Assembly (NCBI RefSeq): GCF_000321225.1
Contig: NW_004452134.1
Coordinates: forward strand, 53,299 to 117,298
Length of the DNA stretch: 64,000 nt
From: Odobenus rosmarus divergens
Taxonomy: Eukaryota; Chordata; Mammalia; Carnivora; Odobenidae
Direction: 5' to 3'
Every line of letters begins with the position of its first letter. The first letter of the stretch is position 1. Of the stretch, positions 11,159 to 22,550 are shown one piece after another. The notes beneath the pieces are model-generated. The model was not told the origin of the DNA, did not search any database, and saw only the letters and a program-made list of their open reading frames with translations. The position numbers and the translations under genes were made by a program.

Positions 11159-11676
11159 GTTAAAATTAACTTGTTAATTTATACTAAATTAATCTGTAAC
11201 TAATCTTCAACTGTCTTATAGGTATATTACTTTCACATCATTTTGAAGTTACTGTGGCATTCAAGAAGACCAAGCGCAAGATGAGTTGTTTTGAGAGCAG
11301 AGAATATACTCAAAAAGCCATAAACTCAGGAAAGAATACCAAGGATCTGATTAGCAGCAGCAGAGAATAAAAGGCAAGACCTAGTAGACCTTTGCCCACT
11401 GTCCCAACATAGGAAGGCCCTATCTCTATTTTTCCACCTCTCTCTCTACCTACTATCTTATAATTCATGGCATCTCCATTATAAAAGAACATATTTTGGA
11501 GTCGAAGCTTATTTAAGGAAGGAACAGTTCACCCTGTATCCTTTATACCTGGCATAGTTTCTAGCACGTATTAAATGCTATCAGAAAACTAGTACGTAGT
11601 AGATGCTTAGAAAGACTGAGTTGAATTATATTGTTGAATTAATTAGGAATGAAACAGTATCAGTGCAAAACAAATA
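11159..11676. other. unassigned stretch
   Basis: No gene. Around 11541-11640 there are phrases like 'CATAGTTTCTAGCACGTATTAAATGCT' and 'GTAGATGCTTAG', reminiscent of an L2 or MIR 3' end in sense orientation, but I do not call it. Confidence 0.4.
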
Positions 11677-12010
11677 CAGTTGACCCTTGAACAATGTGGG
11701 GGTTGAGTACCGACCCATGCAGTTAAATATCTACATATAAGTCGACTCTACCCAAACTTAACTACTAATAGCCTACGGTTGACCAGAAGCCTTATCAATA
11801 ACATAAACAGTTGCTTAGCACATATTATTATGTTATATGTATATATTATATACTGTATTCTTACAATAAAATAAGCTAGAGAAAAGAAAATGTTAAGAAT
11901 ATCATAAGGAAAAGAAAATACATTTACAATACTGTACTGTATTTATTGGAAAAATTCCACATATAAGTGGACCCACACATTTTAAACCCATGTTGTTCAA
12001 GTGTCAAATG
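11677..12010 (-). mobile_element. Tigger-type (MER28/Tigger2-like) DNA transposon, non-autonomous
   Basis: Both terminal inverted repeats are visible: CAGTTGACCCTTGAACAATG at 11677-11696, and the reverse complement of 11987-12010, which begins CATTTGACACTTGAACAACA. A TA dinucleotide precedes the left end, as expected for mariner/Tigger targets; the right TA has mutated. At 334 bases it is a deletion derivative with no transposase. The interior contains AATACTGTACTGTATTTATTGG, typical of this family. The family name is from memory. Confidence 0.75.
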
Positions 12011-12099
12011 CACTCTGAAAATAATTGCTAAAACAAACAAAAATCAGAATCAATCCATTATATAAAAACAGTGCTGTGTACCTAACATTTGGTAGCAAT

Positions 12100-12161
12100 A
12101 TAAGTGGATATGAATAAAAGTTTAATTCACATAAGTAGATATGAATAAATGTTTAATTTCT
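12100..12161 (+). repeat. 31-base tandem duplication
   Basis: The unit starting ATAAGTGGATATGAATAAA at 12100-12130 is repeated at 12131-12161 with about five differences. The divergence suggests an old event. Confidence 0.85.
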
Positions 12162-12192
12162 CCTGTAAATGTTTATAGATTCAGCCATCTTT

Positions 12193-12320
12193 TTTTTCTT
12201 TCTTTTTTTTTCAAGTGGGCTCCACAGGAGCCCAACACAGGGCTTGAACTCATAACCCTGAGATTAAGACCCGAGCTAAGGGTCAGATGCTTACCCGACT
12301 GAGCTACTCAGGCACCCCAG
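12193..12320 (-). mobile_element. older CAN-SINE, antisense
   Basis: The plus strand has a T-rich tail complement, 'GTGGGCTCCACAGGAGCCCAACACAGGGC', 'GAACTCATAACCCTGAGAT' and the head complement 'CGACTGAGCTACTCAGGCACCCC'. It belongs to a diverged older SINEC form without the young pyrimidine body. An imperfect TSD (TCAGCCATCTTT at 12181-12192 against TTAGTCATCTTT at 12323-12334) supports the boundaries. Confidence 0.85.
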
Positions 12321-12334
12321 GCTTAGTCATCTTT

Positions 12335-13479
12335 AATCAAAGCACAGTAACTTGGGTTTCTCCAACTGGGAGAAGTGCCCGTGTGTAATGGCACTTTCGC
12401 CCTCATCCTATATGTGTCAGGAATCCCAGGAAAAGGATAGAAATGATAGAAAATATACACAAATTCAGGTATGGAAAAAAGTAAAACTTTATTTTTATAG
12501 AACCCAGTTTCTATGTTAAATGCTAACTTCTGTTATACATCATTTATTAGGCATTTCAGTTAGAAAAAAAAGTCCTATTTTCCTATTTGAGACTTTTCTC
12601 CTGCCCACATTTTTTCCCCTGGATATGGCATTTGGTTCAAAGGAAGCTCATGGTAAGGGAGACAACTCACCTGGTCCTTGAGAATGGTTACCTTATGCTT
12701 CTGAGCCTCCTCTATGGTATGATTCTAACAAGGACCCTGCATGTCCCTTGACCTTCTCTCTGTCTCTCTGTTTCTCTCTCTCTCTCTCTCTCTCTCCCTT
12801 TCTCTGTCCCTCTCTTAGTGAAATTCTGTGTATAACTCAGGAAGGCTGCTTCCAAGTTATTATTCCCATATTTGGGCCTAATATTTATTCTCTAAAACTT
12901 GTGTATGACCTATAGATGAAGAGTTTTATTCAGTGTGGGAAGTCTTGGCAGCAAATTCAAACAAATTCTATCTAATCTAATACTCTTCCACACAAGTTAC
13001 TCTGCATTTAACTTTAATTTAGGTACAAGTTTTCTTTCTTTTTTTATTTTTATTTTTAAATTAAGAGCCTATACCAGGTAACATTGTTCTGTTCCTTAAT
13101 ACTCCCATCCCAATCCTTCACCCTCATTTTTGTGCAGAGTTGAATCATATTGTTGAATTACAACTGCTAAAATACATGCATTTTAATATGTCTCTCCATT
13201 GCCTTTCAGTATTCTACCCTGATGTAAAGAAGAATAAAGCCTACTTGCCTTGAATATCTGTGAGTAACTAGTTGCCTGAGAGAATCCTTGAGTAGCTACA
13301 AGTAGTCAAAAATATTCATTCTAGTTTTCAAGCAAAGTCCCTCTAAGTTATATATCTAAAGTTTTGTAGTATAGGCTTATTGAGCAGTGGAGGTCAAGGC
13401 AGTGAAAGGAACTCAGGGATTACTTTCCTTGATTTCAGTTCCTGTGATCTTGGTTCATATTGCATTGACTAAACTTGAG
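12335..13479. other. unassigned stretch with a pyrimidine tract
   Basis: No gene. It includes the CT-rich tract annotated separately and a T-rich tract at 13029-13060. No repeat family recognised. Confidence 0.5.
12753..12817. repeat. CT-rich / (TC)n tract
   Basis: A homopyrimidine-biased tract with a pure (CT) core at about 12774-12796. Such tracts can form triplex DNA and vary in length. Confidence 0.9.
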
Positions 13480-14240
13480 TCAAATCAAATTGAATTGCCA
13501 TAGACATGTGCCCCTAAATTCTGCCTCTCTTCATTAGGCCAAGACCTTTTTTGGCTCTGCCAGTAACTAAAAGCACTTAAGCAGAAACACAAATGGATTG
13601 AGGGATAGGGGTGGACAGAAGGTCTATCGTTAAGCCCACCCTAGTTGTCTATGTGCTAAAATCTGTCTGACCCATTTTCTTCTGTGAAAAATAATTAAAC
13701 ACAATATTTATTCCCAGCAAGTGTCAGGTAGAGCTGGGCAAGTATTTGAAGCTTTTCCTGCATATCTCTTCAAGCACACTTGCCTTAAAATGGACCTCTC
13801 ATGTTGATCACCCGTCACTCTGAAACTAAAGCTGCCAATCAAGGCGTGACATTTGGGGTGTCTGTCAAATTAGAAGATTTTCATATGTTCAAATGGGGAT
13901 AAGGTTGGAGCTGCCAAAATTGTACTCACTTGGTGACTTAAATATCCAAGAAAGAAAAAACCAATGCCATTAAAAATTGTGACATCCCTTCTCCATGAGT
14001 CAGTAATGAAAGCCTGCCGGCCAGCAGTCCATCAGGTTCATTCTGTTTAATCATTGGAAATTTTGTGCACTACATCTGTGGAGCCTAAATGGAAAAAGTT
14101 GCCACCACAATTGCATTGTCCTCCTCCCAATAAATCAATGTAGACAAAGTAGGGAGAAAGAAGGCTGCCTGACAGCTTCCCATCAGAACGCCAATCATAA
14201 ATTAGCACTCACAGAGAACATATCACACAAGACTGTCTTT
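13480..14240. other. single-copy stretch, possible conserved non-coding element
   Basis: This interval lacks recognisable repeats, is less AT-rich than its neighbours and holds no open frame of note. Around 13990-14230 it has an AP-1-like TGAGTCA (13996-14002) and TAAAT/CAAT motifs. Conservation cannot be judged from one sequence, so this is only a pointer. Confidence 0.15.
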
Positions 14241-15088
14241 TCAGGGCCTCTGAGTTAAATGATGAAAGGAGATACCTTAGTTTAAAAAGGTTGCAATTCC
14301 AGATATCTCAGACATGGGTTTCATAAAGGCAAAGAGAACCACCCAGTGAGAAAGTTCACCCTATCTCTAGAGGTAAAGCTGTCTACTTTCTCTTGATTTT
14401 TGACCCTTGGGATGGTTAAGAGGCGATAAGTTTTATAACCACAACTAGACAGACCCTCATTTCTTTCACTGATAGCATTTCTTAAGACTCTCCCCATAAT
14501 GTTAGGCAAGTTCATTGTTTTCTCATTTTTTGAGAGAAGGCACCAGCGGGTAAAATATGATTTTCAACTTGATGGCAGCATGCTCCAGCAACTTAGGTGA
14601 TATTGGATTCTTGCATAAGTTCACTTCATAAAGCCAGGAAAAAAAATGCTGCTTTTGACAGCAGAGGAAAGCAAGTTTCCTTCCTAAATCATTAGGTTAG
14701 AAATATACTTGTTCAAAACATATGTTGCATTCTATGTGTCTTGGATTTGGCATATGGAGTTTAGAAGAATTAGATATGAGACCATATTTTAAAGAAAAAA
14801 ACTGTATGTAATTAAAATCAAATTTTATAAAATCACTATTAATCTGATAAATATATAAAAACATCAGGTTTCTTTTCTTACTTCTCCTTCAATACCTATA
14901 GAGTTCTAAGTATCTTGGTCTTTATATTCTCTTAATAAAATGTGATAGTCTACTTTTTCTTTGAAAGAATAAAAATAGAATGACACAGAATGTGGTATGG
15001 CAGGATCGCTAACCTTGCAAATTTGAACCCTGGGAATTGTATTTTTATGCTCAAAAGGCTCAATTTATATCATGTCATTACTAGGGTT
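14241..15088. other. unassigned stretch
   Basis: No gene or repeat recognised. Open frames are short (longest about 64 codons at 14321-14515, minus strand, no family). Confidence 0.5.
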
Positions 15089-15111
15089 AAGAATATTTTC
15101 CTACATTTCAG

Positions 15112-15301
15112 GACACCTGGGTGGCTCAGTTGGTTAAGCGACTGCCTTCAGCTCAGGTCATGATCCTGGAGTCCTGGGATCGAGTCCCACGTTGGGCTTC
15201 CTGCTCAGCAGGGAGTCTGCTTCTCCCTCTGACCCTCTTCCCTCTCATGCTTTCTATCTCTCATTCTCCCTCTCTCTCAAATAAATAAAATCTTTTAAAA
15301 A
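15112..15301 (+). mobile_element. CAN-SINE (SINEC), young subfamily, sense
   Basis: Full-length SINEC of the GTTAAGCGACTGCCTTC type. It has an exact 23-base TSD at 15089-15111 and 15302-15324 (starting AAGAATATTTTCC). The head has a CpG-decay variant (GGACACCTGGGTGG). Confidence 0.95.
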
Positions 15302-15324
15302 AAGAATATTTTCCTACATTTCAG

Positions 15325-15824
15325 TAATCTGTTCTATGAACATATACAAATGGTCCCCTAAAAAGGAAAAAGGAAAAAAAAAACTTAAAGTAATAAGAGA
15401 CTGAGAACTCATGAAGTTCACCTTGTATCTAAAGTGGGAATATTCCTCAGACAGCCCTAACAATGGTGTTTGGGCCTCTGCTTGCACATTTCTAGTGAAA
15501 AAGTGTGCATTCATTACATCAAAAGGTTGCTATTTTATCACTGGATGATTAGAGACATTAAAAATATTTTTCCTTTTATTGAGGAAAATATAAATAAAAA
15601 TAAGTAAAATTCTGTCTGTACTTTCAGTGCATCAATTAGGAGCTCTGGGGTTTATGCTTTCATCCACCATGCTACATATCTTCCCTGTTGAAATTAATCT
15701 CCGGAATGAAATAATTCTCTTAGGTGTAGGTTAACCAATGCAAATAAATAAGGACTGCTAGCTCATTCAATCTGAAAAGCAAACTTTATTCAAATAATAA
15801 CTTTATTCTGGATTTATTCTGGTT
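15325..15824. other. unassigned stretch
   Basis: No gene or recognised repeat. Contains an A-rich tract at 15361-15383. Confidence 0.5.
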
Positions 15825-16240
15825 CAGGAAAGAAATAGATATCACTCTCAAGTAGGTCATGGAGGAGAGTTTATTTAAGGGACTGTTACAACATATGGGC
15901 AGAGTTATGGATAACCAAGAAGAATAGGCGAAGCACTTGGGTCTTGCAGTAGGGAAGACCTCTTACCTCCCTTAGGCATGAAGGGGCAAAAGGAAGAAGT
16001 GATTCCTGTCACCCAGTGGACATAATTATTGTTATGGGAGAGGACTGCTTGGCAGGAGCTGTAGCCTTTGGTAGAAACCAAAGTGGTCCAGCTGGAGGGA
16101 GTTAAGAAATTAAATGCCTTCTTCATGCTATCTCCCTGTCTTTTGAACCACCTATTAGTCAAATACAACCAACAGCCAGAAGCAGAATGCTCACTGATGC
16201 AGGCCATAAGGATCAGCCTTGCTGGCACAGATCAAGACTG
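15825..16240 (+). mobile_element. ancient LTR-like dispersed repeat, copy 1 of 3 in the window
   Basis: 'TTCAGGAAAGAAATAGATATCACTC', 'GAGTTTATTTAAGGGACTGTTAC' and a downstream 'GGCCATAAGGATCAGCC' follow the order of an old mammalian repeat also seen at 38236 and 40650. I do not recall its name. The 107-residue minus-strand frame at 15905-16228 lies inside it and matches no protein family I know. Confidence 0.5.
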
Positions 16241-16249
16241 AGAAATATG

Positions 16250-16365
16250 GAAAGCACCAGGTGTTGTATGGAAGTGTTGAATCAGTATATTGTACATCTG
16301 AAACTAATATTACACTGTATGTTAACTAACTGGAATTGAAACTAAAACTTACAAAATAAGAGAAA
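16250..16365 (+). mobile_element. L1 3' end, carnivore type, severely 5' truncated
   Basis: 'GCACCAGGTGTTGTATGGAAG' followed by 'CATCTGAAACTAATATTACACTG' and 'TATGTTAACTAACTGGAATTG' is the terminal 3' UTR of carnivore L1, ending in an A-rich stretch. Only about 115 bases remain. Confidence 0.7.
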
Positions 16366-17189
16366 GATGGAAAGTTAGACCGAAAAAATACAAATAAAAT
16401 ATTAGCACATCGTGTACCAGAAATTATGCCAGATTACTCTATTAACCCCACAGACCACCAAAAAAGATGAAAAGTTAATATAATGACAAATATAAAAGGG
16501 ATTTTTATTTTAACAGTCATAAGGGAAAAAGTCTATGGAATCACAAAAGCAGATGTGACCACTGACACTGTGGATCTGATCTCATGGGTTTTTGAAATTG
16601 TAATTTACTTAAAATATCTGGCTTATTTTACATGAAATATTGCTAAACCAATATTTTCACTTCTAATACCTATTAAGTTGATTTTCTAAATTTAAATTCA
16701 AAGTTTTATTTTTTATAAACCAAGTTGGTTTCAACCCACTCTTTTAACATTCTCTTAACCCTGTTTACTCCTTCCATTATCCCTATCCTCATGACTACAC
16801 AACACACGTATGCACGTATGGATATGCATGTATAATTAATCTCCACAAAGAAAATCATTTTATTCCTACATGTCTTTTATGATAGCCTATTCTACTTTGT
16901 TTTAATCATAAACCAAATCATCCTTCAGCTTTCTGTTTACAAACTCAATATTGAAGTTTTCCTTCTTCAATTATCATATTGCTTTTGTCCATTTCTCTAA
17001 TCTTACCCTACTTCACTAATACCTGGAATTCTAGCTTATATTACAAGTTCTCGACTGCTGAGTTCTTAAATAATAGCTCTTAGGTAACTGCGATCTCTAA
17101 TCCATAACTCACTTTTGCCACACTGGATTTATCTGCCCCAATATTTCAGAAACGAAGTTTTTATTTCATTCTCCATCTCCTATGAGGCA
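16366..17189. other. unassigned AT-rich stretch
   Basis: No gene or confident repeat. Confidence 0.5.
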
Positions 17190-17340
17190 TGTTTCCTGAA
17201 AGGCAAAAGAATTCATGTTCTTGAAAATCACACGATCCATGAGGCTGTTTCTTCAATATCTTAGTACAGGACCCAGCACAATTTCTCGCCTATAGTAATG
17301 TTTGACATATATCTGCTGAAATGACTAAAATGCTGCCAAA
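17190..17340 (+). mobile_element. L2 3' end, sense (tentative)
   Basis: 'ACAGGACCCAGCACAATTTCTCGCCTATAGTAATG' at about 17266-17300, followed by 'CTGCTGAAATGACT', resembles the L2 terminus ('...cctggcacatagtaggtgctcaataaatgtttgttgaatgact'). Confidence 0.4.
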
Positions 17341-18027
17341 CATCTCAGTATCAGCCCTTGAGCTCCTGATTGCTCTCAAGCACTTGCCACTCAAACCATA
17401 CTAATCGTAGAACCATTCTTATTTCCTTCTGTACTGAGGATATTTGACTCAACATGGACACTGGCCATTGATGTTTTTACCTCACTTGGCCTTTTCTATG
17501 AGTCCACTCTGTCAAATTCTGACCTACATTTGGATGTGCTCGTACCTGAAGCCAACCACTGAATAACAATGTCCAGCCTGAACACTTTTTTTCAAGCCTC
17601 CCATTTCACCCAATTCTTCTACTCCTATCTACAGTTCTTTGGCTTGGTCATTCCCAGCTTGAAACTCTTCCATTACCTACCTGATTATTTCAAATCCCAT
17701 TGAAATGTGTTGGTTGTTTTCATTAAATATTTAATAGCTAAGAGATTTTTTTTATTTTTTTATTGTTATGTTAATCACCATACATTACATCATTAGTTTT
17801 TGATGTAGTGTTCCATGATTCATTGTCTGTGCATAACACCCAGTGCTCCACGCAGAATGTGCCCTCTTTAATACCCATCACCAAGCTAACCCATCCCACC
17901 ACCCTCCTTCCCTCTAGAACCCTCAGTTTGTTTTTCAGAGTCCATTGTCTCTGTTCGTCTCCCCCTCCGACTTACTCCCCTTCATTCTTCCCCTCCTGCT
18001 ATCTTCTTCTTTCTTTTTTTTTTTTAA

Positions 18028-18213
18028 GATTTTATTTATTTATTTGACAGAGAGAGACACAGCGAGAGAGGGAACACAAGCAGGGAGAGTGGGAGAGGGT
18101 GAAGCAGGCTTCCCGCGGAGCAGAGAGCCCAATGTGGGGCTCGATCCCAGGACCCTGGGATCATGACCTGAGCCGAAGGCAGACGCTTAATGACTGAGCC
18201 ACCCAGGCACCCC
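18028..18213 (-). mobile_element. CAN-SINE (SINEC), antisense, nested in L1
   Basis: Full-length antisense SINEC inserted in the L1 3' UTR. The TSD is a mostly poly-T sixteen-mer, TC followed by twelve T and AA, identical at 18012-18027 and 18214-18229. This is the CGTCTGCCTTCGG subfamily, with the AGAGAGGGAACACAAGCAGG tail form. It must postdate the L1. Confidence 0.95.
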
Positions 18214-18404
18214 TCTTTTTTTTTTTTAACATATGTTGCATTATTTGTTTCAGAAGTACAGATCTGTGATCCAACAGTCTTGCACAATTCACAGCGCTCA
18301 CCATAGCACATACCCTCCCCGATGTCTATCACCCAGCCACCCCATCCCTCCCACCCCCCACCACTCCAGCAACACTCAGTTTGTTTCCTGAGATTAAGAA
18401 TTCC

Positions 18405-18623
18405 TCATATCAGTGAGGTCAGATGATACATATCTTTCTCTGATTGACTTATTTCACTCAGCATAACACCCTCCAGTTCCATCCACGTTGTTGCAAATGG
18501 CAAGATCTCGTTCCTTTTGATGGCTGCATAATATTCCATTGTGTATATATACCACATCTTCTTTATCCATTCATCTGTCGATGGACATCTTGGCTCTTTC
18601 CACAGTTTGGCTATTGTGGACAT
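18405..18623 (-). pseudogene. L1 ORF2p C-terminal remnant
   Basis: A 72-codon minus-strand frame encodes the last part of the L1 ORF2 protein, beyond the reverse transcriptase domain. Residues 1-30 read through STIAKLWKEP, then the conserved WYIYTMEYYAAIKRNEILPF block and a SEISQSEKD stretch before the natural C-terminus. ORF2p is normally over 1,200 residues, so endonuclease and reverse transcriptase are absent. The frame being intact reflects youth, not function. Confidence 0.9.
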
Positions 18624-18789
18624 TGCTGCTATAAACCTTGGGGTGCACGTACCCCTTCAGATTCCTACATTTGCAATAGCTAAGAGATTTTAAATATATT
18701 TCTAAGGCATAACAAAGAACAATAAGATCAACATCACCAATACCTTCTGGAGGTTCCTTTGTGCAACCTCTGTGCTTCTCTTTCCCTGA

Positions 18790-19065
18790 CCCCACCAACC
18801 ACACCACCTATGGTAACCATGATCTTGAATTTTGTGATTTTCATTTTCATTTTCTCAATTTCTTCACACACATACACACAAACACACACACCCACACACC
18901 AGTGTATATTTTAAACTCTGTATAGATGGAATCATATGGTGTACAAACTTCAGCAACCTGCTTTTAATCATGAATATTATCTTCACCAGCTTTATCTAAG
19001 GTCATGCATGTAGCTGTAATTCCTTTATTTTCTTTGCTATATATACCAAAATGCATCCTAACATT
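18790..19065 (-). mobile_element. old L1 ORF2/3' fragment, antisense (tentative)
   Basis: 'GTATAGATGGAATCATATGGTGTAC' at 18920-18944 and 'GGTCATGCATGTAGCTGTAATTCC' at 19000-19023 resemble antisense L1 near the ORF2 end. It also contains a CA-rich microsatellite at 18864-18901. Confidence 0.45.
18864..18901. repeat. (CA)n-rich imperfect microsatellite
   Basis: CACACA interrupted by T, A and C substitutions. Confidence 0.9.
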
Positions 19066-20718
19066 TGTTGTTATTCCCTGAATTAGCTTTGTGTCTGTCA
19101 CTTTTCTAGTTTTTATCCCTGATAGCGATAAAAGGATTGTCTAGGATAAGGCCAAGTCAGGCTTTATACATCATTCAATTTTGTGTGAGTGAAGAGAATA
19201 AAAATCTAAACAAAGCTTAACACAATCACTAGGCAAGTTGATCAGATGCAAGACCCATCATAAACGCTGGCATGTTCTGAAGTCACTTTCCCCTCTCTAA
19301 ATAGAAATGCCTGAGAGGGCTAACAGGTCAAACTTCTGACTCAGATTGCCTGGTTTCTAGCTGTAATCTTAATCTCTTTCTTTTTGTTTTGTTCTCTGTA
19401 AAATGAAACTAAAATGGGTTATACCTTTAAAAAAGTATTATTCTTGGATCAAATAATTTATGTGAAATACTTAGCACCAGAGGTAATATTATGAAAAAAA
19501 TATGCATCTAGTCCCTTAAAGAGCTCCCTGGAATGTGCTCCAATGGTTATGATTTGGGAGAAATTTTTTTTTTTAAGTAAAGTTTCCCTATAGTTAATGA
19601 AGACCAATGATGTTTCACACTGAGTCTTCTCATTCATTATACTTCCCTTTTCTTATGATAAGTATTACAGTGATGACTACTATTTGGGAGATTTTGATAG
19701 AAGGGAGTTGAAAGTATTAATTAATGTGTCTGGTTTCCGTGGGATATATGTTTGTGGTATGTAGTCATTTTCTGTGTAGTGATATTACTAGTCACAGAAG
19801 TCATGGTAGATATGTTAGTCATGGAAATGTGGAAAGAGCTTCCAGGAAAACTCTTGGTTGCTAACTCTGAAATCTAACCCAGCAATTTGACCTGAAGAAG
19901 CAGGGCCAGAGGTTGAGTCCCAATATGGAAAATATCCTCTGGCATCTGCAACAGAAATGTGTGGAGGGTGGAGGAAAAATGAGAATTGAAATGTACAAGC
20001 CAGAAGCAAATCAGTGAATAATTCTTCCAATGAAAAAACATGTACAATAGTAAGCAGAGAACTCAATCTTTAGATTCTAAGTCAAAATGGATTTTTTTCT
20101 CCTGTCCAAAATACACTTGATAAAGCAGGCCATGAAATTATAAATTGACTGTACAATAAAACAATTTCTGCATGTGTTATATAAAATCAGTAGAAATTAC
20201 TCAAGAAATGAGAAGTGAATTACAATTTTTTTAGATCAATCTGAAAGTAGCGATTTATTAAGTGGAAGATACATTTGAATAAAGTAATATAGTCTTGAAT
20301 TATTTGGTAGTCTAATTAATGAAGATTTTTCACATTGGAGAAGATTTAACTTTTTTACTGATTTGACACAAAATACTGACAATGACAAAGATCACATATT
20401 CATTATAAACCCCTGGAATGAGGAGATGTGGATGACAAATTGTTTAATGAGTACTGTCAATTCAAAGTATTGAATGAATCATTGCAAAAGAATACCTAAA
20501 ATACTCTAAAATCTTACAATAATATGTGAAAGAAACTTGAAAAAAGTTTTCCCAAATTTGACAATCCAAAAAGTACATGGCATTACTGCAGAAAAAGTGT
20601 GAGACTGAATCTTTTCCAAACTATGTCAAAAAAAAAATAAAACCCAAAAACTAAACAAAACTACCAACATGGTAGAGTAACTGAGTTGTCTTTCTATTTA
20701 AAAAACAAATGATCAAAT
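19066..20718. other. unassigned 1.6-kb AT-rich stretch
   Basis: No gene or recognised repeat. The longest frames are under 85 codons (for example 19815-20066, minus strand) and have no family resemblance. Confidence 0.5.
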
Positions 20719-20916
20719 TATTCATTTGAGAGACAGAGAGAAACACGCCCGCATGCACATCTGCGGGGGTGGGGAGAAGGAGAGGGAGAGACATAGACCC
20801 CTGCTGAGCTGAGTGGGGAGCCCCACACTGGGAGGCTCAATCCCACCACTGGAGACCATGACCTGAGCCAAATCAAGAGTTGGTTGCTCAACCAACTGAG
20901 CCACCCAGGCGCCCCA
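20719..20916 (-). mobile_element. CAN-SINE, older subfamily, antisense
   Basis: The plus strand ends CAACTGAGCCACCCAGGCGCCCC and carries AAATCAAGAGTTGGTTGCTC, the signature of the older 'CCAACTCTTGATTT' SINEC form. The TSD is poor (ATGAT-AAA similarity at 20709 and 20917), consistent with age. Confidence 0.9.
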
Positions 20917-22354
20917 TGATAAAACATTCTTATGTGAAGAGATGCTCAAATAACGTAACCATAAAAATAGAATTTTAAAGATATTTTATTAAATGTATTA
21001 TTTTTTTCTGGATTAGGCAACTTTTGTATAGTTCAGTTTTTAAAATTGTGTAACTGGTAATGATTTACTTTCATGTTCTAAGTAAATATTCACTTTCATA
21101 CTTTTGTCTGTATTTGTTGTTTTCTGTTATTGAAAATTTTCCAAATTATATGAAGCTTTTGGCTTCAACATAATCTGAATTTGCACCAGTCACATTGTAA
21201 CTGCTTGACAAATATTAGTACTCATGGCTAATATATATATATTATATATATACATAATATAATATATATATTATTGTATATAATACAAATAAATAGATGA
21301 CTATACATTTGTTTAATGAAATGTTAATGAAAAAAATTATGCACATTTTTGTAAGTACCCATTTTTAATTTCAGGTAGTCTCAGCTTATGTTCATTATTC
21401 AGAGATTTTTTTTCAGTTTGCATTTGGATTATTAGCATTACATAACATTAGACTGAGCAACAAAAATAAAGGCATAGATGATTTTTAATCTAGGCAGCTA
21501 GAATGAAAGTAGATAGTTAAAAAAAAGTCAGTAAAGTCTCCATAAAACAATGCTTTGCCCAAGATGATAACTACTTGTATGTATACCTGTATGTATGCAT
21601 ACATATATAAAATTAAAAGAGATTTCTTCAAGAGACTTGAAGTAGGAACGTAATATATAAGAATTTGAATTATAAACAAGAGAATATACTTTCCAAATAT
21701 GAATGCATTCATGGATATACAGTATAATAATTTATGACTGAAATCTAATAAGCTTGCACAACTATCAAGGTATTCTACAAGTTTCTGAGTTATGAGTGGA
21801 GATAAAGTTTATATTAGAACTCTATCACTTGGAATTCTTCTACTCTATGTTACAAGAAAAAATAATGTTTGCCCCACTGTGTTGAACATATTGTCTTGAA
21901 AAGAATTGGTATCAATTTTTGAAGCTTCAAGAATGAAGCATAAAATAAAAATACAGCTTGTCAGGAAAACATAGTGTAGCTGTTCGTGATACTGCAGTAG
22001 AAAGAGTTTTTGCAGATGACAGTTCAATCTAGTAAAAGCAATGGCATTTGAAAAGTATTAGATGTATTATCTATTTTACATAAAATAGATTTTACATGAA
22101 TATACACACAGCATGGGTACACATATAATTTAACACTCCAAGAGTTAAATCTGTTGCCATTACTCACAATGGAAATTATGAAAAGCAATTTTGTGGTGGC
22201 TTTAAAAATATTTTAAAATGACTATATGACAGTATGTCATGTTGTTTTATATATCACAAATATAGTCATTTGACACAGCATGAAACAAAATGTTATTGCT
22301 GGGTCTACTACAATACAGTATCATTTGTTCAAAGTCCTTCAAACAAGTAGTGAT
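20917..22354. other. unassigned AT-rich stretch
   Basis: No gene. Contains the AT-repeat annotated at 21230-21286. Nothing else recognised. Confidence 0.5.
21230..21286. repeat. (AT)n imperfect, palindrome-rich
   Basis: Alternating ATATAT with scattered C and G. Almost fully self-complementary, so capable of cruciform extrusion. Confidence 0.9.
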
Positions 22355-22550
22355 TTAAAGGAAAGAATTATAAACTCCAAAGTCAAAAGGTCTGACTTTG
22401 AACCCCAAGCCTGCCCTTAAAGCTGTGTGATTATAAGTAAGTGGACTGACTTCTCTGTACCACTTTCTTTTGCTATAAAATTGTCAATAACATTTGTCTT
22501 TAAGTTGTATTTTGAAGATTAAATCAAATATGAAAAGGCACATTACAGGC
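22355..22550 (+). mobile_element. MIR, sense, near full length
   Basis: 'CTCCAAAGTCAAAAGGTCTGACTTTGAACC' (22376-22405), 'AGCTGTGTGATTATAAGTAAG' (22421-22441), 'CTTCTCTGTACCAC' and the 'AAAATTGTCAATAA' and 'GAAGATTAAATCAAAT' zones follow the MIR consensus order. Confidence 0.7.

Larger units (their letters stand above)
17750..18674 (-). mobile_element. L1 LINE, 5' truncated, antisense, retaining ORF2 C-terminus
   Basis: A carnivore L1 insertion on the minus strand, interrupted by a SINEC at 18028-18213. A 17-base TSD, AATAGCTAAGAGATTTT, is exact at 17733-17749 and 18675-18691. The poly-A (T on plus) is at 17746-17763. The end of ORF2 lies in the minus frame 18405-18623: visible residues include CPSTDEWIKKMWYIYTMEYY and then AAIKRNEILPF. 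The 3' UTR fills the rest. The element was truncated during insertion and cannot move. Confidence 0.95.

Noticed and set aside
15905..16228. 107-codon minus-strand frame as a gene
   Set aside because: It lies inside a dispersed repeat also present at 38236 and 40650.
18405..18623. 72-codon frame as a host gene
   Set aside because: It is the C-terminal end of L1 ORF2p in a truncated L1 with visible TSDs.
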